Shown piece after piece: positions 17,426 to 24,245 of a stretch of DNA of 44,022 nt. The notes under the pieces were generated by a model. The model had not been told where the DNA came from, searched no databases, and was given only the letters and a program-made list of their open reading frames with translations. The number at the start of each line of letters is the position of its first letter. Within the stretch, counting starts at the first letter, position 1. The position numbers and the translations under genes were made by a program. Source of the DNA: JAJFUV01 sp964561215 (GTDB taxonomy: Bacteria; Acidobacteriota; Terriglobia; Bryobacterales; Bryobacteraceae); NCBI GenBank assembly GCA_964561215.1, contig CAZLOS010000032.1:1-44022 (forward strand). Direction: 5' to 3'.

Positions 17426-18394
17426 TTAGCGAATCTTGCCCGCCAGGCCCGGCACTCCGCCCATCGTGGGCGCCAGGCGGACGGCTCGCAGGATGGCGTT
17501 TTCGAGGGCCTCCGCCGCTGCCACACCTACAGCGTTTACGTCCGCTTGCGCCGCTCCGAGCGAGAGCGCGATGACGAAGTCGCCGTCGAACATGGTGTGG
17601 ACCGGCGAGATGGTGCGCACCATGCCGTGCTGAGCCAGTTGCGCAACCTTGGTCGCCTGCACCTTGGTGAGCTTGGCGTTGGTGGCGACCACGGCGAGCG
17701 TCGTGTTCTCCCGCGAGAGTCCGGCGCCGGGGCCATTTTTCAAAGCCGCCACCGTATCGGCAAACTCCATGCTCTTGGGCCCCACTCGCGCGCCGGCGAT
17801 GATCTTGCCGGTGGCGGGATCGCGCACGTCGCCGAACGCATTCACCACCACCAGTGCGCTCACCAGCACGCCCGCGTAACGGCCGCCGAGCGCCACGGTG
17901 AAAGTTCCGACGCCGGATTTCATGGCCCGCGGCATGCCGAAGATCTTGCCGACAGTGGCGCCGGCGCCCACACCGACGGCGCCTTCCGTAACCGGACCAT
18001 CGGTCGCGGCACTGGCCGCGGCTTCGCCCATTTCGCGGGTCGGGCGGATGTGCGCCTTACCGAGCGCCAAATCATAGATAATGCCGCCGGGCACGATGGG
18101 CACGCGCGCGGCCGTGGTGTCGAATCCAACGCCGCGCGCTTCGAGGTAACGGCGCACGCCGCTCGCGGCTTCCAGCCCGAACGCGCTGCCGCCGGCCAGC
18201 ACCACGCCGTGCACCACTTCCGCGACGTGCAGCGGGCTCATGACGTCGAATTCCTGAGTGCCGGTGGCCGAGCCGCGGATGTCCGCGCCGGCGACGGCTC
18301 CGGCTTCGGCGAGAATCACGGTGACACCGGTGAGCGCCTCGAAATCGGTGGCGTGACCTACGCGGATGCCTGCAATATCGGTTAAGCCTTTCAT
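17426..18394 (-). CDS. P1 family peptidase (DmpA/NylC-like self-cleaving hydrolase)
   Basis: 322 residues from ATG 18394. The N-terminal ITDIAG-type opening is present (GLTDIAGIRVGHATD), with GVVLAGGSAFGLEAASGV and the TEGAVGVGAGATVGK loop. The conserved self-cleavage region reads SREN-TTLAVVATNAKL, so cleavage should fall between Asn230 and Thr231 with Thr as the new N-terminal nucleophile. That is the Asn-Thr type known from NylC rather than the Gly-Ser of DmpA. Members cleave N-terminal D- or L-amino acids, beta-peptides or amides. No signal peptide is present. Substrate is unknown. It is divergent from the mla operon, 55 bases away. Confidence 0.9.
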   Translation of the reverse strand: MKGLTDIAGIRVGHATDFEALTGVTVILAEAGAVAGADIRGSATGTQEFDVMSPLHVAEVVHGVVLAGGSAFGLEAASGVRRYLEARGVGFDTTAARVPIVPGGIIYDLALGKAHIRPTREMGEAAASAATDGPVTEGAVGVGAGATVGKIFGMPRAMKSGVGTFTVALGGRYAGVLVSALVVVNAFGDVRDPATGKIIAGARVGPKSMEFADTVAALKNGPGAGLSRENTTLAVVATNAKLTKVQATKVAQLAQHGMVRTISPVHTMFDGDFVIALSLGAAQADVNAVGVAAAEALENAILRAVRLAPTMGGVPGLAGKIR

Positions 18395-18449
18395 GGAAAA
18401 CCCGGTTTTACGTTGTATGGTAGCATCGTGATTCAGAGGTGAAAACGGT

Positions 18450-19205
18450 TTGTTCGATCTGCTGAAACCGCCGATCCTTGCAACTCAGGAGTTTTACGGC
18501 CTCGCCTTCCGGGCTATTCGCAACGTTTTTCGTTCGCCGCATTACGTGGACGACATCGTGTTGCAGATGGATACGATTGGTGTCGGCAGCCTCCCTATCG
18601 TTATCCTGACGGGATTCTTCAGCGGCGCGGTCATGGGCTTGCAGATGTCCCGCGCGCTGCAGACTTACGGCGCGGTGGGACAGACCGGCCAGATCGTGGC
18701 CATCACTCTGGTGCGCGAATTGGGTCCGGTGTTGACCGCGGTTGTGGTGGCCGGGCGCAATTCGTCGGGCATGGCGAGCGAACTGGGCTCGATGAAGGTG
18801 ACCGAGCAGATCGACGCCATGCGCGCGCTGGGGACCGATCCCGTCCAGAAGCTGGTTACGCCGCGGATGATCGCCACCTGCATCGTGCTGCCGCTTCTGA
18901 CCATCATCGCGGACTTCGTGGGTATCTTCGGCGGGTTCCTCATCGCCTACTTCCTGTTGAACCTCACTGCGCCGCAGTATTGGAACAACGTCTACCAATC
19001 GCTTGAATACAACGACATCACGCAAGGACTGGTGAAGCCGTTCGTGTTCGCCTTCATCATCTCGCTGGTCGGCTGTTTCTACGGCATGCGCACCACGGGC
19101 GGCACACAGGGCGTGGGGCGCGCCACCACGCAGGCCGTGGTGGTGGCGAGCGTGTGGATTTTCGTGGCGACGTTTTTCATTACCCGGATCTTCGTGAGCC
19201 TGTGA
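18450..19205 (+). CDS. mlaE: Lipid-transport ABC permease MlaE
   Basis: 251 residues from TTG 18450, with AGAGGTGA a few bases upstream. It shows the MlaE/YrbE fold: an N-terminal amphipathic stretch (EFYGLAFRAIRNVF), then five to six helices. The family core is GFFSGAVMGLQMSRALQTYGA and LVRELGPVLTAVVVAGRNSSGMASELGSMKVTEQIDA. The last part, a coupling element in the family, is the cytoplasmic contact with MlaF. It forms the membrane core of an MCE lipid transporter moving phospholipids or other lipids between inner and outer membranes. It is the first gene of mlaE-mlaF-mlaD-hpnK, 9 bases before mlaF. Confidence 0.95.
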   Translation: MFDLLKPPILATQEFYGLAFRAIRNVFRSPHYVDDIVLQMDTIGVGSLPIVILTGFFSGAVMGLQMSRALQTYGAVGQTGQIVAITLVRELGPVLTAVVVAGRNSSGMASELGSMKVTEQIDAMRALGTDPVQKLVTPRMIATCIVLPLLTIIADFVGIFGGFLIAYFLLNLTAPQYWNNVYQSLEYNDITQGLVKPFVFAFIISLVGCFYGMRTTGGTQGVGRATTQAVVVASVWIFVATFFITRIFVSL

Positions 19206-19214
19206 CCTGTCAAC

Positions 19215-20042
19215 ATGGAGACAGTCCGACAGCCCGTCGTGAAGTTCGACAAAGTCTCGCTCTGCTTCGAAGGGCAGCCCGTCCTGGACTCGATTTCCTT
19301 CGAGGTCTGGCCGGGGCAGTCGCGCATCCTGCTGGGCTCGGCGGGCAGCGGCAAGACGGTGCTGCTGAAAGTGGCGCTGGGCCTGGTGAAGCCGGATTCC
19401 GGCTCCGTATCCGTGTTCGGGCAGGATCTGCGGAAGCTGGGCGAGCGGGAATTGTTCGACCTGCGCAGCCGGATCGGCATGGTGTTTCAGGAGGGTGGGT
19501 TGTTCGATTCGTTGACCATTGAAGAGAACGTCGCCTATCCGCTGCTCAACCAGCGCGTGCTGCATTGCCCGCCCGAGGAGGTGAGGCCCAAGGTGGAGGA
19601 GTCGTTGAGCTTCGTGGAGCTGGAGCACACGCTCGACAAGTTTCCCAGCGAACTCAGCGGCGGAATGCGGCGGAGAGTGGGCATCGCACGGGCCGTGGTC
19701 ACCGAGCCCCCGTTGGTGCTGTACGATTCGCCTACCGCGGGATTGGATCCCATTACGTCTTACACCATCATGGCTTTGATCCTGAAGCAGCGCGATCTCA
19801 AGCGAACCACCTGTATGATCGTGACGCACCGCTATCAGGACGGTGACATGATGGCAAACTACATTTATAACCCGCGCACCGGGCAGGCGGAACCCGCCGG
19901 ATCGGATGGGAACCGCGCGTTTCAAAGCACCGTGTTCATGGTGCTGCGCGAGGGCCGCCTGGTGTTCGAAGGGACACAGGACGAACTGGAAAGCGTGAGA
20001 GATCCATACGTGTCGAAGTTCGTGAAACGATCGGAGCATTGA
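19215..20042 (+). CDS. mlaF: Lipid-transport ABC ATPase MlaF
   Basis: 275 residues. Walker A is GSAGSGKT (41-48) and the Q-loop is MVFQEGG. The ABC signature is LSGGM (147-151), followed by RRRVGIARA. Walker B is LVLYD (167-171) and the switch His lies in IVTHR. Directly after Walker B, where the catalytic Glu normally stands, it has Ser172 (YDSPTAGLDP), encoded TCG; Glu would need more than one base change, so this is not a simple read error. It should energise MlaE and receive lipid via MlaD. The C-terminal ~40 residues after the switch follow the Mla/Mkl length. Adjacent spacing to mlaD is 3 bases. Confidence 0.95.
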   Translation: METVRQPVVKFDKVSLCFEGQPVLDSISFEVWPGQSRILLGSAGSGKTVLLKVALGLVKPDSGSVSVFGQDLRKLGERELFDLRSRIGMVFQEGGLFDSLTIEENVAYPLLNQRVLHCPPEEVRPKVEESLSFVELEHTLDKFPSELSGGMRRRVGIARAVVTEPPLVLYDSPTAGLDPITSYTIMALILKQRDLKRTTCMIVTHRYQDGDMMANYIYNPRTGQAEPAGSDGNRAFQSTVFMVLREGRLVFEGTQDELESVRDPYVSKFVKRSEH

Positions 20043-20045
20043 TCT

Positions 20046-21119
20046 ATGCCATCGGCCAAGAAAGTCAGCTGGGCGAAAATGAAGGTCGGGATCATGGCGA
20101 TCGCCGCCATGGTGATCCTGGGCGTTCTCATCTTTTATCTGACGGGGAGCAAGAAGTTCTTCGCCCATCCGGCGATCCTGTACACGTACATGGACGATTC
20201 GGCCGCTCTCGCAAAAGGATCGCCCGTGCGTCTGAATGGCCTCTTGATCGGCAATGTAAGCAAAGTGGAGTTGTCCGGCTTGAGCACTCCGCAGCGTATT
20301 GTGCGGGTGCAGATGGAAATCGAACCTGGCCGGCTCAGATCGATTCCGGTGGATTCGGAAGCTGCCATCAGCGCCGAGAATGTGCTGGGAACCAAGTACA
20401 TCAATATCCGCATGGGCCATAGCCCCGTGACATTGAAGAACGGCGAAGAAGTCCGCAGCATGGATACGCGCGAGTTCGACGAAGTGGTGGCGTCCGGCTA
20501 CAACGTGATGGTTTCGGCGCAAGGGTTGCTGAAGCGCGTTGACGCGATCGTCTCGCAGGTGGAAGCAGGCAAGGGATCCATCGGCAAATTCCTGGTCGAC
20601 GACGAGTTTTACAACCGCCTGACGGCCACCATCGCCCAAACGCAGAAGGTGGCGGAAGCGGTTGGCAGCGGCCGGGGCACCATCGGCCGGCTGCTTTACG
20701 ACGAACGCTTGTACGAGGAGCTTCGCAGTTCCGTCGCGCGTGTCGACGACCTGCTGCAGGATGTGCAGGAAGGACGCGGCACGGCCGGCAAGCTGATTCG
20801 CGATCCCTCCCTGTACGACGATGCACGCAAGAGCGTGGCCGAAATGCACCGCATCCTGGCGGACCTGAACGCGGGCAAGGGCACCGCGGGCAAACTCCTC
20901 AAGGATGAGAAACTGCATCGCGAGTTGGAGAGCGCGGTGGCCCGCCTGGACACCACGCTTGAGAAGCTCAACTCCGGCCAGGGCACCATGGGCCAGTTGC
21001 TGGTGAACCCGCAGCTATACGAATCGCTGAACGGAGCGACGCAGGAAATGAATTCCTTCATGAAGGACTTCCGGGCGAACCCGAAGAAATTCCTGCGCAT
21101 CAAGGTGGGGCTGTTTTGA
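20046..21119 (+). CDS. mlaD: MCE-domain lipid-binding protein MlaD with five 34-residue repeats
   Basis: 357 residues. There is one N-terminal membrane helix (MAIAAMVILGVLIFYLTG). The MCE domain spans about residues 40-140 (AALAKGSPVRLNGLLIGNVSKVEL, SAENVLGTKYINIRMG). A long helical tail follows, containing five copies of G-[KRQ]-G-[ST]-x-G-[KRQ]-x-L, usually followed by an acidic residue and an aromatic-Leu pair. The copies start at residues 175, 209, 243, 277 and 311, exactly 34 apart. The MCE ring binds lipid in the periplasm; the tail probably forms the extended conduit or stalk. The gene overlaps hpnK by four bases (TTGA). E. coli MlaD, 183 residues, lacks this tail. Confidence 0.93.
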   Translation: MPSAKKVSWAKMKVGIMAIAAMVILGVLIFYLTGSKKFFAHPAILYTYMDDSAALAKGSPVRLNGLLIGNVSKVELSGLSTPQRIVRVQMEIEPGRLRSIPVDSEAAISAENVLGTKYINIRMGHSPVTLKNGEEVRSMDTREFDEVVASGYNVMVSAQGLLKRVDAIVSQVEAGKGSIGKFLVDDEFYNRLTATIAQTQKVAEAVGSGRGTIGRLLYDERLYEELRSSVARVDDLLQDVQEGRGTAGKLIRDPSLYDDARKSVAEMHRILADLNAGKGTAGKLLKDEKLHRELESAVARLDTTLEKLNSGQGTMGQLLVNPQLYESLNGATQEMNSFMKDFRANPKKFLRIKVGLF

Positions 21120-21892
21120 GCGCCGCCAGGCGTCTCATCGTCAACGCCGACGACTTCGGCTTTACTCGCGATGTGAACCGGGGCATCATTGATGCGCACA
21201 GGAACGGGATCCTCACTTCCACCACGCTGATGGCGAACGGCGCGGCTTTTGAAGACGCCGTAGAGTCGGCCCGGGCAACCCCGTCGCTCGACGTGGGGGC
21301 GCACCTCACCCTGGTCGGAGGGCCAGGGCAGCCGCCGACGGTGACCGCGCTGCTCACGGAACTGGCTCTCGGGCGAGTCCACGCTTACGAGGAGTTTGCC
21401 GCGCAACTGGGCCGCATCACCGCCGCCGGCATTGCGCCCACACATCTGGACACGCACAAGCACACGCACCTATGGCCCGGCGTCCTTGATGCCGTGCTGC
21501 GCGTAGCACGGGAATTCGGCGTCGAGTGGGTACGAGCACCGTTCGATTACCCGGTGGCGTCGGAATCCTGGAAGACTCGCTCGCTCAGGCTGCTGGCGCC
21601 GGACTTCCGCCGCAAGGTCGCGGCGAAGGGCATCAAGGTCACTGACCGCTTCGCCGGATTCGGCATGACGGGGACGTTCGGGACAGCGGATCTCGCCGGG
21701 CTGATCGAAAGGCTCCCTGACGGCATCACGGAATTCATGTGCCATCCGGGTTACTGCACCGATGAGTTGCGCGCCGCGCGGACGCGGCTCAAGGAGAGCC
21801 GCGAGAGGGAGTTGAACGCCCTTGTGTCAGACGAAGCCCGCGAAGCGCTGGCGCGGGCAGGCATTGAATTGACCAACTACAGGGCGGCGTAG
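21116..21892 (+). CDS. hpnK: ChbG/HpnK family (YdjC-like) carbohydrate deacetylase
   Basis: 258 residues from TTG 21116, overlapping the mlaD stop as TTGA, so translation is coupled. Metal-binding motifs are NADDFG (residues 10-15, Asp12/Asp13) and the His cluster DTHKHTHLWP, with FMCHPGY near the end, matching YdjC/ChbG deacetylases. ChbG removes acetyl from chitooligosaccharides; HpnK is the homologue associated with hopanoid clusters, probably acting on a hopanoid sugar head group. Coupling to an MCE transporter favours an envelope-lipid role, but hopanoid involvement is inference and hpnK rather than chbG is a tentative symbol. The stop codon lies within the palindrome at 21889-21916. Confidence 0.85.
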   Translation: MSAARRLIVNADDFGFTRDVNRGIIDAHRNGILTSTTLMANGAAFEDAVESARATPSLDVGAHLTLVGGPGQPPTVTALLTELALGRVHAYEEFAAQLGRITAAGIAPTHLDTHKHTHLWPGVLDAVLRVAREFGVEWVRAPFDYPVASESWKTRSLRLLAPDFRRKVAAKGIKVTDRFAGFGMTGTFGTADLAGLIERLPDGITEFMCHPGYCTDELRAARTRLKESRERELNALVSDEAREALARAGIELTNYRAA

Positions 21893-21916
21893 GGGCGGGA
21901 TATATCCCGCCCCTAC
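21889..21916. repeat. Perfect 28-bp palindrome at a convergent gene junction
   Basis: The half-site GTAGGGGCGGGATA is followed directly by its exact complement TATCCCGCCCCTAC. It holds the hpnK stop (TAG, 21890-21892) and, on the other strand, the stop of the M81 remnant (TAG, complement of 21913-21915). No T-run follows on either side, so it is a REP-like or factor-assisted bidirectional terminator rather than a classical one. Confidence 0.85.
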
Positions 21917-22458
21917 AGGTGCGCGTAACGGTAATTGAAGCGCCCCGGATTCACCGCCGTGGCGCCGGGCGTGTCCATCTCGATGATACGCCGGGCCACG
22001 GGCTCATAAGCGGCACGGAAGGCGATGGCCGCTTTCACTTCCAGGATCTTCTGCCTCCGCGGATCGATGCCGCAGCTCTCCAGTTGACGCAGGCTGCATG
22101 GCGGCTGCCGCTTGCAAGTGAGTAACAGAAGGTTCGGAAAATCGCGGGTGCCGCCATCCACTTCGATCAGCGCCGACAGGCCCTGGTCGTAGTAACGCGC
22201 GCCACCGTGGCGCACTTCGGTCTCGATGAACCTTCCGTCTTAGACCGCCTTGACGCGGCCGCGGACCGCGATACTCTCGCCATGCATGCCGTCGGTCTTG
22301 CCGCTCACCATCCCCTCGAAGAAGTTGCCCACACCGGCACGAATGGCTTCGCTCACGGCGCCGGGGTCGGCGAGAACCACCACCCATCCTTGCGCTTTCC
22401 GCGTGAGCAACCCGGCCAGCATGAAGGTGGAATCCCCCGCCGGAGCGCCGAACCGCGC
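21913..22458 (-). pseudogene. C-terminal remnant of an M81/MlrC-family metallopeptidase, also split by TAA
   Basis: The frame directly after the alcohol dehydrogenase stop reads ARFGAPAGDSTFMLAGLLTR, then AQGWVVVLADPGAVSEAIRA and GKTDGMHG. After TAA at 22237-22239 it resumes DGRFIETEVRHGGARY, IEVDGGTRDFPNLLLLTCKR and AAYEPVARRIIEMDTPGATA. These are hallmarks of the MlrC C-terminal domain (family M81, which includes microcystinase MlrC). Only about 180 of an expected ~490 residues remain, without the N-terminal zinc domain and without a start. It is a remnant with two lesions. The dehydrogenase stop lies in the same frame, so the truncation point is at or inside that gene's end. Confidence 0.82.
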
Positions 22459-23493
22459 TCACGCGAAACGGATCACCAGCTTGCCGACGCCGTCGCGGTA
22501 ATGTTCAAGCATATCGAAGGCTTCGGCGATTTGCTCCACGGGCCGGCAGTGCGTGACCAGGGGAGCGAACAGCTTGGGATGGCGAACCAGAAGGTCGAGA
22601 GCCAGCTCGGAGTCGTGGTTCGAGCGCCGCACGGTGAAGTACGCGAGTTCCTTGCGACGCATTTCGTGAAACTCGAGCGGCACATGGACTTCGGATGGGA
22701 TGCCGGTAATCACGACGCGGCCCGCCATGCGCGCAACGCGCAGGCACTGGTTGATGGTGTTGCCCTTGGCCGCGCAATCGATGGCCACATCCACGCCGCG
22801 CCGGTGCGTCTCGCCAACAATCCACTCCACGGGATCGCCACCGCGTGGATCGAATGCTTCGTCGGCGCCCATCGCGAGCGCCATTTCCCGCCGCGCGGCG
22901 ACCGGCTCAACCGCCCAAACCCGCCGCGCGCCGGACAGCCTCAGCGCCGCGATAGTCAACAGGCCGATGGGACCGGCGCCGAAGACGGCGGCGGTCTCGC
23001 CCACCGAAATGGCGGCGAACTTCATCGAGTGCAAGGCCACGGCCAGGGGCTCGAAAAGCGTCCCCACCGCGAAGTCCAGCGTTTTCGGAAGCGCCAGGAC
23101 ATTGGCTGCGGGCACGGTAACGTAATCGCGAAAGTAGCCCGGCTCGGGCGGCATGCTCATGAAGCGCAGGTTCGTGCACAGGTTGTGGAGGCCCCGCCGG
23201 CAGAACTCGCAGCGATAACAGTAGATGGCGGGCTCGAGCGCCACACGGTCGCCGGGGTTCCATCCCGTGACGCCGGCGCCGGCTTCCACCACCGTGCCGG
23301 CCGGCTCGTGGCCGATCACCTGGGGGTACACGCACTCGATGTCGCCCACCCTGCCTTCGGCGTAATAGTGCAAATCCGAGCCGCAAACACCCACCGAATC
23401 GACGCGCACCAACATTTGGCCGGCGTCCGGGCGAGGCGGTTCCCCCTGGCTCAGCTCAAACCGGCGCGGCGCCAATAGCCTGGCAATGCGCAT
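22459..23493 (-). CDS. Zinc-dependent medium-chain alcohol/polyol dehydrogenase
   Basis: 344 residues, normal for the family. Catalytic zinc ligands are Cys37 (VGVCGSDLHY) with His62 and Glu63 (IGHEPAG). The structural zinc lobe has Cys92, Cys95, Cys98 and Cys106 (YCYRCEFCRRGLHNLC). The Rossmann signature is FGAGPIGLL. GSDLHYY, LEPAIYCYRC and FRDYVTVPA fit the sorbitol/xylitol dehydrogenase branch, which oxidises polyols with NAD+. The protein ends normally at VGKLVIRFA, so it is probably intact even though it abuts the M81 remnant. The zinc-ribbon gene lies 10 bases upstream on the same strand, so the two are probably cotranscribed. Confidence 0.9.
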   Translation of the reverse strand: MRIARLLAPRRFELSQGEPPRPDAGQMLVRVDSVGVCGSDLHYYAEGRVGDIECVYPQVIGHEPAGTVVEAGAGVTGWNPGDRVALEPAIYCYRCEFCRRGLHNLCTNLRFMSMPPEPGYFRDYVTVPAANVLALPKTLDFAVGTLFEPLAVALHSMKFAAISVGETAAVFGAGPIGLLTIAALRLSGARRVWAVEPVAARREMALAMGADEAFDPRGGDPVEWIVGETHRRGVDVAIDCAAKGNTINQCLRVARMAGRVVITGIPSEVHVPLEFHEMRRKELAYFTVRRSNHDSELALDLLVRHPKLFAPLVTHCRPVEQIAEAFDMLEHYRDGVGKLVIRFA

Positions 23494-23503
23494 GAAGCGG
23501 GCC

Positions 23504-23983
23504 TTATTTCTTGAAGAGATTGTCGAACGCGGCGCGAGCGTCGCTCGGCTTGCGCGGCGTCGGGTCCACGTATGCCGCGGGCGAGTAGCTGGTGGGGAGC
23601 ACGTCGCGTGCCACGGTCACCCGGGGCGCGAACAGTTCGCACTCGTTGGCCAGGTCCTTGCCCGCGATGCGAGCCGGAATAGGCTTGCGGCACTGGAAAC
23701 GGGTGGAGGGTTCGAAGTGGGCGCACTGCTTGCAGCAGTGCAGCGGCGCCGCGCACTTAGGGCATGGGGCCTTAAAGTCCGTCCCGGGCGGCAGCGTCGT
23801 GGCGCAGTTCCAACACCGCGCCGCGGTCACCGTCTGCACCAGGCGCGGCAGGCGCGGTCCCGTAACGTCGATGGGAGGGCGCGGACCCTGCTGCCGCGGG
23901 CGTTCCCGTTCGCCTTCGCCGCGCGGACGGTCGCCGTTGCCGTCCATATAGCCGCGTTGTCTGTATTTGCGATCGCCTTCCAT
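23504..23983 (-). CDS. Cysteine-rich zinc-ribbon protein of unknown function
   Basis: 159 residues; ATG 23983 has AGGAG seven bases upstream. The N-terminal ~45 residues are charged and disordered (GDRPRGEGERERPRQQGPRP). Next come two adjacent Cys clusters: CWNC...CPKC forms a treble-clef or ribbon, and CCKQCAHFEP with FQCRKPI and NECELF may form a second site. The C terminus KPSDARAAFDNLFKK is a short amphipathic helix. No enzyme motif is present, so a nucleic-acid or protein adaptor role is possible. I do not recognise a named family. It begins the transcript that continues into the dehydrogenase. Confidence 0.75.
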   Translation of the reverse strand: MEGDRKYRQRGYMDGNGDRPRGEGERERPRQQGPRPPIDVTGPRLPRLVQTVTAARCWNCATTLPPGTDFKAPCPKCAAPLHCCKQCAHFEPSTRFQCRKPIPARIAGKDLANECELFAPRVTVARDVLPTSYSPAAYVDPTPRKPSDARAAFDNLFKK

Positions 23984-24245
23984 CTCACTACTCCTGGGGA
24001 GAACTTGCTACAGGCGGATGTCTCCCTTGTTCACTGCCAGGCATTCCTCTCATAACATCAGGCCACCGTCCCGAATAAGGAACGATTACGATCACCGTGA
24101 TTGGGTAGATGGTCTTGGGGAAGCCGCGGGGTCATCCCGGCTCGCGGTCCAGCGGGTAGACAACCCCGCCGCAAGTCTTAAATACTTATGTATCACGAAA
24201 CGCGGCCGGTTTCCACTCTTTATTTTACTGCACGCGCCGGGCGCG

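Noticed and set aside
18408..20918. Very long antisense open frame (836 codons) opposite the mla operon
   Set aside because: It is rich in His, Gln and Arg, lacks any motif, and is the mirror of high-GC codon use in mlaE, mlaF and mlaD, which are unambiguous.
4227..22239. Stop-codon reassignment to explain the three interrupted genes
   Set aside because: xerD, cca and the enolase gene end in TAG, glgP and the symporter in TAA, and many in TGA, all at proper protein ends.
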